Shown here piece after piece: positions 25,690 through 34,194 of a DNA stretch of 38,526 bases. The notes under the pieces are model-generated. The model made no database searches. It was not told the origin of the DNA and saw only the letters and a list, made by a program, of their open reading frames with translations. Positions within the stretch are counted from its first letter, which is position 1, and every line of letters begins with the position of its first letter. The position numbers and the translations under genes are program-made. Source of the DNA: an uncultured Atopobium sp. GTDB lineage: Bacteria > Actinomycetota > Coriobacteriia > Coriobacteriales > Atopobiaceae. The stretch spans positions 1 to 38,526 of the forward strand of contig CAMXVQ010000006.1 in the NCBI GenBank assembly GCA_947252455.1, given 5' to 3'.

Positions 25690-26439
25690 TTATTTACTGG
25701 CTTTTTTGTATTCATCTAGGAAGTCGCCAAACATCGAGCGACTCTTCTTAATCTGACGACCCACGCTTTTTGCCGCATCGGTATATTCTTGCGAGCTGCT
25801 TACCTCATCAATTTTGTCATTAACTCGTTGGGCAAGCTTTTTACCTGCGTATTTTGCTTCGGCATATTTTTTACCAGCGTCAGCTGCCAGCCCTTTAGAA
25901 AGCTCAGTTGATATTCCTTGCGTGTTTACGACGACACGTCCCTTTTCACACGACTCATAACTACTAAACGGAATTTTAATGTGTCCAACTAAGCGCGAGG
26001 CAATTTTTCCATCGTCGATAATAAACTCTGAAACAGCACCCGAACTGGCGGTAAGCGTCACGTCGCTAATATGACCAATCATCTGCTTGTCCTGCGATAC
26101 AACGTCCATTCCTTGCCAAATGATACAGCCATCCCAATCAAGTGCTAAGCGCGTAAGAGCCGATTTTCCTAATTGGCGCATAGACGCATGAATGTACAGC
26201 TCAGAGCCTTGCAGATGGCACACATCTACGGGAACAAATATATCTTTACGCTTGAACATCCACAGCATGTCTGGTCGTTTAATAAGAAAGCCAACAAGCC
26301 TATCACCTGCAGGTGTAAACAGGGCAAAATGAACTTTCCCCAACGGCTTTTTAACTTCAACCGTTACGCCGTTAGATGTTTTTGTGCGTATAATATATGC
26401 TTTTTTATTCACACATTGCGAAATTCGTTCTATGCTCAC
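25690..26439 (-). CDS. PRC-barrel domain protein
   Basis: A 249-residue soluble protein with PRC-barrel-like beta-rich segments. The clearest is about 110-165: VVSQDKQMIGHISDVTLT, then SEFIIDDGKIASRLVGHIKIPFSSY. The N-terminal part (about 20-90) may be a diverged first barrel. The C-terminal ~60 residues are Ala/Lys-rich and helical (KKYAEAKYAGKKLAQRVNDKIDE). PRC barrels occur in photosynthetic proteins, RimM and stress or membrane-associated proteins; the function here is unknown. It lies next to a YtxH-type gene, and both may concern envelope or stress physiology. No strong Shine-Dalgarno is visible at the ATG. Confidence 0.7.
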   Translation of the reverse strand: MSIERISQCVNKKAYIIRTKTSNGVTVEVKKPLGKVHFALFTPAGDRLVGFLIKRPDMLWMFKRKDIFVPVDVCHLQGSELYIHASMRQLGKSALTRLALDWDGCIIWQGMDVVSQDKQMIGHISDVTLTASSGAVSEFIIDDGKIASRLVGHIKIPFSSYESCEKGRVVVNTQGISTELSKGLAADAGKKYAEAKYAGKKLAQRVNDKIDEVSSSQEYTDAAKSVGRQIKKSRSMFGDFLDEYKKASK

Positions 26440-26506
26440 GGCCTCTCACTTTCCCAAAGAGATCTTACAAAGATCATGCGACGCAACATATTACATGGAT
26501 ATACAA

Positions 26507-26535
26507 AAAGCGTAGCACTATCCATGCTACGCTTT
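26507..26535 (-). terminator. terminator of the YtxH-type gene
   Basis: AAAGCGTAGCA (26507-26517) and TGCTACGCTTT (26525-26535) form a perfect 11-bp stem with a 7-base loop. On the minus strand a five-T run follows. It lies 21 bases past the YtxH gene stop and is a canonical intrinsic terminator. Confidence 0.9.
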
Positions 26536-26556
26536 ACCATGATATCTGCATATATA

Positions 26557-26955
26557 CTAGGCGTTAGCAGGTTCAGCCGACTCCACAACCTCTATATGGG
26601 CGCCTTCACCCTCGTGATCCACAACCTGATGAACAGCCGCGGTTGAATTTGCAACAGCTTCAGAAAGCGAGTTGCGCAGCAAATCCATGCGCTCACGCGC
26701 GCGATCTACCTTAGCGCGAAGCTCATCGGTAGTTGCGCTAATGGTTGGGCGCATAGCATCAAATTTATCGTTTACTAATGCTGAATTACGCTCATAGGAA
26801 TCTCTTGCATTATCCCATGCATCATTAATTGCATCGGCGGCAAGCGCGCGACTCTCTTTGCCCGAACGAGGAGCCACTAAAATACCTACGGCAACTCCGG
26901 CAGCAACACCAACAATGCTACCAGCAATAAAACCCAGAGTTCCTTTTGCGCTCAT
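26557..26955 (-). CDS. YtxH-domain membrane-anchored protein
   Basis: A 132-residue protein. The N-terminus has one glycine-rich hydrophobic segment (about 6-28, TLGFIAGSIVGVAAGVAVGI) ending in LVAPRSGKESR, the hallmark of YtxH (PF12732) proteins. The rest is a charged helical coil (about 35-115) and an acidic tail. Family members are small stress-linked membrane proteins of unknown mechanism. GGAGG lies 4 bases before the ATG. It is probably monocistronic, with its own terminator just downstream. Confidence 0.85.
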   Translation of the reverse strand: MSAKGTLGFIAGSIVGVAAGVAVGILVAPRSGKESRALAADAINDAWDNARDSYERNSALVNDKFDAMRPTISATTDELRAKVDRARERMDLLRNSLSEAVANSTAAVHQVVDHEGEGAHIEVVESAEPANA

Positions 26956-27168
26956 ATTTCCTCCTTGAAAGCCGAATATACAGTTATATTCAGGTTCATA
27001 TGTAACGTAATAATCTCTCGCGATATTAGTTTAGCGCACTCATGGCAAAGTTGAAACATAAAAGTGCTTTTTCGTGCGTAAAAACCATGAGTACAGACGC
27101 GAATTTAGTTACAAATTAACTGATACGGTACTTGTCAGCGCGTGTAAAACACTTTTGGCACTCTATGT

Positions 27169-29178
27169 CTATTCTAGCTCAAACGCACCTGTATACAGTT
27201 GATAATATACTCCCTTAGCTAAAAGCAGCTCGTCATGAGATCCGCGCTCAACAATGCGTCCGTGGTCCAATACCACAATCTCATCAGCGTTTCTCACGGT
27301 AGATAACCGATGAGCAATAACAAAGGTTGTACGACCTTGCATAAGTGCATCCATACCCTTTTGCACCAATTCTTCGGTATGAGTATCAATAGAACTTGTT
27401 GCTTCATCCAAAATCATTACAGGAGGATTTGCTACTGCGGCACGCGCGATAGCAAGCAACTGTCGCTGTCCTTGACTTAAATTAGAACCATTGTCAGTAA
27501 TGCATGTTTCATATCCATCGGGCAGACGTTCTATAAAGGTATCAGCACCACTTAAATGAGCCGCCTGCATGCACTCTTCGTCGCTCGCGTCAAGACGCCC
27601 ATACCTAATATTGTCTATAACTGTACCCGTGAACAAATTCACATCTTGAAGTACGATGCCTAAAGATTTTCTAAGATCGTGTTTTTTTATCTTGGTCAGG
27701 TTAATACCATCGTAGTGTATTTTCCCATCCGCAACCTCATAAAATCTATTGAGCAGGTTGGTGATGGTTGTTTTACCAGCACCTGTAGCACCCACCAAAG
27801 CAATTTTATACCCAGGTTGTGCATGAATGGAAATATCGTGCAAAATGAGTCTATTGGGCTCATATGCAAAATCGAGGTTTTCCAGCAAAACGTCGCCACG
27901 TAAAGGCGTATAGGTAACTTCTTGACTTGCGGTATGGGGATGTTTCCACGCCCAAAGGTTTGTACACGTATCAACCTCTCGCAAGCAAGATTGTCCCCTG
28001 GCGTCACACGCTTTTTCTACATTAACCAATGTCACATAGCCTTCGTCTTGTTCGGGCAGCTCATCGAGCAAGTGAAAAATACGAGATACTCCTGCAAACC
28101 CCATTACAATCGAATTGATCTGATGCGATATTTGCGCTATTTGCCCCACAAATTGCTTAGTGATGTTCAAAAACGGAATGACCACCGCCAGTGAGAGCGC
28201 CATGCCCGAAAGACTTACATTGGGTAGGTTATACAGCAGACATATACCCCCTGCAAGAGCAACCATTACATAAGCAAGATTTCCAATATTAAAAATAAGT
28301 GGTGGGAGCATATTTGCTGTTAAGTTTGCTTTATGTGAAACTACAAATAACTTTTCGTTTGCTTGGTCAAACGCCTCAAGACTTTGTGCTTCATGGGTAA
28401 ACACCTTGATTTCCTTAAGACCATTCATGTACTCTTGTGCAAAACCCTCTACATTACCTGTTTCGTTTTGCTGAGCAAGAAAATATCCCGCGCTCTTTTT
28501 GCCAACTATTTTTGTGACTGCAGCGGCACAGGCCACACCAAGAATTACCACTATCATCAATGATGCGCTGTAGTACAGCATAACCGCAGTTAGAGTTGTC
28601 ATAGTAACCAGCGTCATGGCAACGTTAGGCAAGCTTTGCGAAAGCATTTGTCTAAGCGCGTCCACATCATTGGTGTACATAGACATAATGTCGCCATGAG
28701 AGCGTTTATCAAAATACGAAAGCGGCAAAGAGTCCATATGCGAAAACATGAGTTTTCTAAGCTTATTGATGGTTGATTCGGTAAATACCGCGCAAAGTTG
28801 AGTTCCAATAGTAGTAGACGCAAGAGCGCACACATATACACATATCAACGCGAAAATACTAGAACTTATATATGGAATTGCAGCGTGCCAATCACCCGAT
28901 TGCCAATATTTGGCTATGACATCTAAAATTTGCTGCATAAAGATAGGAGGAAGCGCAGAAATGACCGCACTGGTAAGAATGGTTAGCAATATGCCTATAA
29001 ACATATAGGGATAAAAATGAAATATCATAGACATGAGGCGCATAAAATTTGTGGTAAAACGCATTAAATCTTTTTTATCATCTCCAGAATTCTTACGCTC
29101 ATTGAAGGGCAATATGCCTTTGTGCGAGGTGTATTCAAGCTGCTTGGCGCCGTGCTTTTCATATGTTTGGTTATGCAT
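27169..29178 (-). CDS. ABC exporter half-unit with the catalytic (consensus) ATP site
   Basis: A 669-residue half-transporter: a polar N-terminal tail (about 1-60), six membrane segments (about 65-370) and an ATPase domain. Motifs are Walker A GATGAGKTT, signature LSQGQRQL, Walker B VMILDEATSSID with catalytic Glu, and switch His in VIAHRLSTV. The linker between the domains is longer than usual (about 395-440, Cys-rich). The start at 29178 follows GAGGAGG by 9 bases and overlaps the upstream partner's stop by 8 bases (ATGCATAA). With that partner it makes an asymmetric heterodimer of the BmrCD/LmrCD/TM287-288 class, usually drug or peptide exporters. Confidence 0.92.
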   Translation of the reverse strand: MHNQTYEKHGAKQLEYTSHKGILPFNERKNSGDDKKDLMRFTTNFMRLMSMIFHFYPYMFIGILLTILTSAVISALPPIFMQQILDVIAKYWQSGDWHAAIPYISSSIFALICVYVCALASTTIGTQLCAVFTESTINKLRKLMFSHMDSLPLSYFDKRSHGDIMSMYTNDVDALRQMLSQSLPNVAMTLVTMTTLTAVMLYYSASLMIVVILGVACAAAVTKIVGKKSAGYFLAQQNETGNVEGFAQEYMNGLKEIKVFTHEAQSLEAFDQANEKLFVVSHKANLTANMLPPLIFNIGNLAYVMVALAGGICLLYNLPNVSLSGMALSLAVVIPFLNITKQFVGQIAQISHQINSIVMGFAGVSRIFHLLDELPEQDEGYVTLVNVEKACDARGQSCLREVDTCTNLWAWKHPHTASQEVTYTPLRGDVLLENLDFAYEPNRLILHDISIHAQPGYKIALVGATGAGKTTITNLLNRFYEVADGKIHYDGINLTKIKKHDLRKSLGIVLQDVNLFTGTVIDNIRYGRLDASDEECMQAAHLSGADTFIERLPDGYETCITDNGSNLSQGQRQLLAIARAAVANPPVMILDEATSSIDTHTEELVQKGMDALMQGRTTFVIAHRLSTVRNADEIVVLDHGRIVERGSHDELLLAKGVYYQLYTGAFELE

Positions 29179-30973
29179 TATTGATCGCCTCCTCATAAGA
29201 TTCATGCGTTTGTGATAGGTGCGTTTCGCGATAAAATTCGCATTCTTGCATAAGAGTGCTATGCGTACCAACTGCTAGAATCTCGCCCTTTTCCATTACA
29301 ATAATTTTGTCGGCACCGCACAAAGACGACGTGCGTTGTGCAATGATAATTTTTGTAGTAACTGGCAACGAGCGCGCAAGCTCGGCTCGGATATGTGCAT
29401 CGGTTTTAGTATCAACAGCACTGGTTGAATCATCAAAAATCAAAATTTTTGGACGCTTAATAAGAGCGCGCGCAATTGACAACCGTTGCTTTTGACCTCC
29501 AGAAAAATTAGAACCTCCCTGTTCAACAAAAGAATCAAGACCATGTGGAAGTGTTTGGATAAATTCATCAGCGCAAGACGCCTTACAAGCCGCCATAATT
29601 TCTTGGTCATCTGCCAAAGGATTACCCCAGCGCAAATTGTCTTTAAGAGTGCCTCTAAAAAGCACGCTTTTTTGCAAAACGTATCCAATGTTTTTACGCA
29701 AAGATGCTATATCGTATTCACGAACATTATGACCGCCTACCAGCACTTCTCCTTCGGTAGCGTCATACATACGCGCAATAAGCTGAATGAGCGTAGTTTT
29801 TGCAGACCCAGTCATACCCAAAATCCCTACCGTCTCGCCTGAATGTATGTCTACTGAAACATTTTTGAGCGCTCTATGCCGTGAGGTAGGTTTATATCTA
29901 AATGAAACGTTACGAAATTCAATAGATCCATCAGGCACGTGCATTATTGGAGTAGGCGGATTTGTAATGTTATTCTGCTGTTGAAGAACCTCACAAATAC
30001 GCAAAGCGCTTTCTTCGGAAATAACGATTGCGATAAACACAAACGAGAGCATAAGTAGACCGATAAGAATCTGGAAGCCATAAGTAATAAGCGCTGAAAG
30101 CTGACCTATATCAAGGCTGGTAGCCCGTGTTGAAATGATTGCATAGCTACCAAAAAACAGCACAAGCGTAAACATCGTATAACTTGCCATACTCATAAGA
30201 GGAGCATTCAGTGACATTAATCGCGCGCCTTGTGTATAATCGCAGAATAAGTCATCAGCTGCAAAGGAGAATTTTTTTGCTTCGTGATCCTCACGCGTAA
30301 AACTCTTTACAACACGAATACCTAAAATATTTTCTTCGATAATTTGATTAAGACGGTCGTACTTAGGAAACACACGGCGAAAGATGCGCACACCAAAGTA
30401 TATAACTAAGGCAAGCCCCAAACACATAATAAGTGATGTTCCTACGTAAACCCATGCGCTCCAACCAACCATCAAAACAGAAGCAACCAAAGCAGCGCAA
30501 ATAACTATAGGTGCCCTAATTGCAATCGTTAGGATCTGAATACCTGCAAACTGCACGTTCATAACATCGGTAGTAAGACGAGTTACTAAACTGGAAGACG
30601 AGAATTTATCAATAATAGAAAACGAAAAATGAAGCGTGCTCTTAAAAATATCATGGCGTAAATTTTTTGCCAAACCACACGCTGCATATGAGCTTGTGTA
30701 ACCTGCTAACATACCAAAAGCAAGCGACACCAAGGAAATACAGGCTAATATACCTCCCATATACATAATAGTTTGAAGATTTGCACCTTGTTTAATGGTA
30801 TCAATAAGAAATGCAGTATAAAACGGAATAGAACATTCAAAAGCCACCTGTACCACCACAAAAAGCGGTGTCAACAACGCAGGGGCTGTGTATTCTCGCA
30901 TACTTTTAGTTAAAATCGAAATAATTTGAGTATTTGAATAAGATAATTCAGTATTTTTTGCTGATGTGGCCAT
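29171..30973 (-). CDS. ABC exporter half-unit with a degenerate ATP site
   Basis: A 600-residue partner of the downstream gene, with six membrane segments (about 35-340) then an ATPase domain. Walker A reads GMTGSAKTT (Ala where Gly is usual before Lys) and the signature is FSGGQKQR. Walker B is LIFDDSTSAVD, with Asp replacing the catalytic Glu, and the switch position is Gln in IIAQRTSSL instead of His. This Asp plus Gln pattern is known from the non-hydrolysing site of heterodimeric exporters such as TM287/288. GGGGAGG precedes the ATG by 3 bases. No MarR or TetR gene lies beside the pair. Substrate unknown. Confidence 0.92.
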   Translation of the reverse strand: MATSAKNTELSYSNTQIISILTKSMREYTAPALLTPLFVVVQVAFECSIPFYTAFLIDTIKQGANLQTIMYMGGILACISLVSLAFGMLAGYTSSYAACGLAKNLRHDIFKSTLHFSFSIIDKFSSSSLVTRLTTDVMNVQFAGIQILTIAIRAPIVICAALVASVLMVGWSAWVYVGTSLIMCLGLALVIYFGVRIFRRVFPKYDRLNQIIEENILGIRVVKSFTREDHEAKKFSFAADDLFCDYTQGARLMSLNAPLMSMASYTMFTLVLFFGSYAIISTRATSLDIGQLSALITYGFQILIGLLMLSFVFIAIVISEESALRICEVLQQQNNITNPPTPIMHVPDGSIEFRNVSFRYKPTSRHRALKNVSVDIHSGETVGILGMTGSAKTTLIQLIARMYDATEGEVLVGGHNVREYDIASLRKNIGYVLQKSVLFRGTLKDNLRWGNPLADDQEIMAACKASCADEFIQTLPHGLDSFVEQGGSNFSGGQKQRLSIARALIKRPKILIFDDSTSAVDTKTDAHIRAELARSLPVTTKIIIAQRTSSLCGADKIIVMEKGEILAVGTHSTLMQECEFYRETHLSQTHESYEEAINNA

Positions 30974-31109
30974 AAACCTCCCCTTTTTTATTGCAAAACA
31001 TATTTGTTATGTTGCTTGTAATTATTGAGAAAAATCTAAACATATTGGTTGTACGAATATGCAAGCCTGCACGCATACGCTATTCCAATACGCATAGCAC
31101 AAATAAATG

Positions 31110-31155
31110 ATTATAAAAAGTATTTCCCTCACACCAAAATATGTGTGTAATTACA
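31110..31155 (-). promoter_or_regulatory. candidate promoter and operator of the ABC exporter pair
   Basis: On the minus strand TATAAT (31115-31110) is preceded, 16 bases upstream, by TTGGTG (31137-31132), a partial -35 box. Just upstream lies the perfect 10-base palindrome TGTAATTACA (31146-31155). It could bind a MarR/TetR-type regulator encoded elsewhere. The palindrome is short and in an A/T-rich region, so chance is possible. Confidence 0.45.
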
Positions 31156-31235
31156 TATGTGAATATCTTACCCTAAAATTTTAGCGTCTATCACCAAACT
31201 ATACTTTTGTATAAAAAAGTCAGGATACAAAGAGC

Positions 31236-31374
31236 CTCATAAACCATTATGTGGTTTGAGCGGTCACTAACTTGACAGACCATAAACAAGGGCCACACCA
31301 GTAAGTTATGCTTTTGGCACGCCATACGCGCTGCGAACTCTGGATAAATTTGTGCGCTTGTAAGCTGTGTGGCC
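31236..31374. other. structured gap downstream of the acidic-tailed protein gene
   Basis: Within the 412-base gap (30974-31385), GGCCACAC (31291-31298) and GTGTGGCC (31367-31374) are perfect inverted copies enclosing 68 bases, which contain further complementary bits (GGCACGCC and GCGCG). A second dyad, AAACCA/TGGTTT (31241-31246, 31252-31257), follows. In minus-strand orientation this begins 11 bases after the stop of the gene at 31386 and could be a long 3'-end structure or a small RNA. I match it to no known RNA family, including 6S, SRP, tmRNA and RNase P. Confidence 0.35.
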
Positions 31375-31385
31375 TCTATAGCTGT

Positions 31386-32423
31386 TTAACGTATCCTTCT
31401 AGAACGAGGTAGCTTCATAGTACCGTCTAAGTCCGCACGCTTCGGGTTGTCTATATTTTGACGAGAGGTTTTATTATCCGCAGACGTGCCTTCTGTGCTT
31501 ACGGCACGAGATGTTTCTTGTGGCGCGGGTGCTGGTTTTGATTCTACAGGCAACTCATCAGAAGCTTCGGCATCAGAATTTGTAGCAGACGACGCTGTAT
31601 CAACATGCTCTGTATCAGCGGATTCTGTATCAGCAGGAGTTTTTGCAACTGGTTCGACGTCTGCACTCTCTGCACTTTCTGCCTCAACATCGGCGTTTTC
31701 AACCACTGATACGTCGTGAGCATTCTCAGGCTGAGCGTCCGCAGCATCTAAGTTATCTTTGGTATCACCGTTGTGGTCTGCAACGTCGCTTATCTCGGTA
31801 TTATCACAAGCTACATCGTCGCTTGCCTCAGCATTGTCACAAGCCTCAGCGGTGTCACTATCTTCTGCATTGTCACAAGCAGCAGCGCTGTCCTCAACAG
31901 ACGTACGCGCTTCAGGTGGCAGTTCAAGTTCGGAAGGCAGAGAATCTATAAGCGCACACAAACCCGAAACGATAGCCTCAACATTTGGCTTAGTACCGCG
32001 TGCGCCACCAAAAGCCCAATTCATGATCCAAATTGCGCTCGAAAAAGCCGCGGTTACCAAAACATCATCATTGCATATAAATTCAAGCGTATATGTGCGC
32101 GTATTCTCCCGAGCGATAAAGGTTTTACCTGCACTGATGTCGCCTGCAAGGTTGGTTTGCGCCAAAAGCTCAACGCACACATGTTCAAGAAGGTGCGCAA
32201 GCTCGGTATTTCCCATAACATCTTTGAACGTGTCAGACGCATCGCCCATGCAAACATGGTTAATAATAGCTGGGAACAGATTGTAAATGCGCGTAGTTGC
32301 TTCAAGATCATCGCACGTCATAAGAGGCGCTTTGGGGCTAAGCTCAATGGTAGCTACAAACTTTTTTGCGTCTATGGCTACTTTCTTAAGAGAAATAACA
32401 GATGACTGATAAGAGCTTTTCAT
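31386..32423 (-). CDS. protein with cyanophycin-synthetase-N-like domain and acidic low-complexity tail
   Basis: A 345-residue protein of unknown function. The N-terminal ~150 residues resemble the N-terminal domain of cyanophycin synthetase: the helix AHLLEHVCVELLAQT (about 76-90), then AGDISAGKTF and RENTRTYTLEFIC. The ATP-grasp and ligase domains of that enzyme are absent. From about 185 to 320 the chain is a disordered Asp/Glu/Ala/Ser-rich region with repeated ACDNAE- and ESADTE-like units. It ends in a basic tail (LPRSRRIR). The start at 32423 has AAAGGA 5 bases upstream. The domain match is by eye from motif memory; biochemical role not inferred. Confidence 0.7.
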   Translation of the reverse strand: MKSSYQSSVISLKKVAIDAKKFVATIELSPKAPLMTCDDLEATTRIYNLFPAIINHVCMGDASDTFKDVMGNTELAHLLEHVCVELLAQTNLAGDISAGKTFIARENTRTYTLEFICNDDVLVTAAFSSAIWIMNWAFGGARGTKPNVEAIVSGLCALIDSLPSELELPPEARTSVEDSAAACDNAEDSDTAEACDNAEASDDVACDNTEISDVADHNGDTKDNLDAADAQPENAHDVSVVENADVEAESAESADVEPVAKTPADTESADTEHVDTASSATNSDAEASDELPVESKPAPAPQETSRAVSTEGTSADNKTSRQNIDNPKRADLDGTMKLPRSRRIR

Positions 32424-32576
32424 GGTAGTCCTTTCACCAAAACACAGCACCTATGCACAAACAAGACACGCGCAAACCAATGCATAATTGCATATAAGCA
32501 TAACACACACACTTAAAAACGGGGCTGAATTTTATAAGTTCTGCGTGAGCGTGCAAAAGAGGTCTCAACAAACGAA

Positions 32577-33908
32577 CTACTTAGACACGTCAGTATCTGT
32601 TGGCAACTCAGGCGCAGGCGCTGGTTGTTGAGGTGCTATCACGTGCAGACGACAAATGCGCTTGCGACGAACCGATTGCACGCGAAATGTATAGCCCTCA
32701 ACATGAAACACCGAACCTTGTTCGGGCAGGCCGTCGGCAATGTCGAGGATAAAGCCCGCAACTGTCTCAAAACCCTCGCCGTCTTGTAGAGGCCAGCCTA
32801 GCTCGCGCGCATCATCAACCGAAAATCTTCCGTCTACGATCCATTCATGATCGTTGATTTTGGTTAAATACTTATTGTCGGGGTCAAACTCGTCTTCAAT
32901 TTCTCCCACAATTTCTTCGACAATGTCCTCAATGGTAATAACGCCTGCGGTACCACCATATTCATCTACCACGATTACCATTTGTTCGTGATTTTGGCGC
33001 ATTTCCGAAAGAAGCGGAATAATGTCTTTGGTGTCGGGAACAAATTCGGCTTTGCGCAGATAACCAACTACAGGATTGCCCATGCAATGTTCACCAACAC
33101 ATGGTCCTATCAGGTCTTTGATGTGCGCAATGCCTACAATGCTGTCAATATTTTCGTGATAAATGGGAATACGCGAATATCCCGTTTTTTGCATAACATC
33201 CAAAACTTCGGCAAGCGTTGCGCTATCCTCTAAAACCGTTAAATCAACACGAGGAATCATCACTTCGCGAGCAACGGTGTCTGCAAGATCAAAAATATCA
33301 TGAATCATTGACTTTTCTTCTTCGGACAGCTCGCCAGAATCTTTAACTAAATAGCGAATTTCGTCTTCTGAAGCGTCTTGCCTGTTTTCACTTTTGTGTA
33401 TGCCAAAAGCAGCGCAAACTGCCTGCGCGCTTAAGGATGTAAGCAAAACAAGAGGTTTACTGATAGTTAAAAATGCAGCTATTGAGGACGAAACGCGCTT
33501 TGCGATCTCTTCGGGGCGCGACAGGGCAATGCGCTTGGGAACCAGCTCGCCTATAACGATAGAAAAATACGAAACAATAACCGTAATAAGCGCGGTGGCC
33601 AGCATGTGCGACAGGTGTGGGGGCATTTTTTGATCGATGAACAAAGTTGCAAGAGGCTCAGACAAACTCGTAGCCGCCAACGCAGAACTTAAAAATCCAA
33701 GCAAGGTAATTCCCACTTGAATAGCTGCTAAAAAATCAGCGTCATTTTGTGTGATTAAAAGCACACGCGCTGCACGCTTGTCACCCTCTTGTGCTTCATG
33801 CTCAATAAGTATGCGTTTAGCAGTAGAAAGCGCCATCTCAGCCATAGAAAAGTAACCATTTGCAATGGTTAAAAGAACCGTAACAACAATAGGCAGGATC
33901 GTATCCAT
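32577..33908 (-). CDS. CNNM/CorC (HlyC/CorC) family membrane protein with CBS pair
   Basis: A 443-residue protein in the usual order: DUF21/CNNM membrane domain (about 1-180, four hydrophobic stretches, starting LPIVVTVLLTIANGYFSMAE), CBS pair (about 200-325, EVMIPRVDLTVLE to VIVVDEYGGTAGVITIED), then a CorC_HlyC domain (about 340-425). The family is linked to Mg2+ or other divalent metal efflux and homeostasis, with nucleotide sensing by the CBS pair. The start at 33908 is chosen by homology. An AGAGG site lies 12 bases away, which is long. A longer frame to 34025 would add a hydrophobic stretch of 39 residues without a ribosome site. Confidence 0.9.
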   Translation of the reverse strand: MDTILPIVVTVLLTIANGYFSMAEMALSTAKRILIEHEAQEGDKRAARVLLITQNDADFLAAIQVGITLLGFLSSALAATSLSEPLATLFIDQKMPPHLSHMLATALITVIVSYFSIVIGELVPKRIALSRPEEIAKRVSSSIAAFLTISKPLVLLTSLSAQAVCAAFGIHKSENRQDASEDEIRYLVKDSGELSEEEKSMIHDIFDLADTVAREVMIPRVDLTVLEDSATLAEVLDVMQKTGYSRIPIYHENIDSIVGIAHIKDLIGPCVGEHCMGNPVVGYLRKAEFVPDTKDIIPLLSEMRQNHEQMVIVVDEYGGTAGVITIEDIVEEIVGEIEDEFDPDNKYLTKINDHEWIVDGRFSVDDARELGWPLQDGEGFETVAGFILDIADGLPEQGSVFHVEGYTFRVQSVRRKRICRLHVIAPQQPAPAPELPTDTDVSK

Positions 33909-34055
33909 ACGAGCAAGCGCACCTCTTAGACTTGAAAAGGCAGTGCAAAAGCAGAGCCACAAACAGCTGATAATCAGCTGTGCATGACTAATCATACCCA
34001 AAATCACAAAGTGTTTTCGGTACATCTTTGTACATCATACCATGAAATATGACAA

Positions 34056-34090
34056 AACGGTTGCTCCTCTATGCGATAAGAGCAACCGTT
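34056..34090 (-). terminator. terminator of the EF-G-like gene
   Basis: AACGGTTGCTC (34056-34066) and GAGCAACCGTT (34080-34090) form a perfect 11-bp stem with a 13-base loop. On the minus strand the stem ends in a four-T run. It lies about 105 bases past the stop of the EF-G paralogue and before the next minus-strand gene. Confidence 0.8.
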
Positions 34091-34194
34091 GAAACAGGTA
34101 CGCACTATTCATCGCACGCTATCGCTACATGCCGCTTGCTGCTGAACACAGCACAAACAGATGACACACGCGTACATGGACACTGGGAAAAGCT

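Noticed and set aside
31486..32405. Long plus-strand open frames opposite the acidic-tailed protein gene
   Set aside because: They arise from the repetitive, codon-biased Asp/Glu/Ala-rich stretch on the other strand; the minus frame has a good ribosome site and a recognisable domain.
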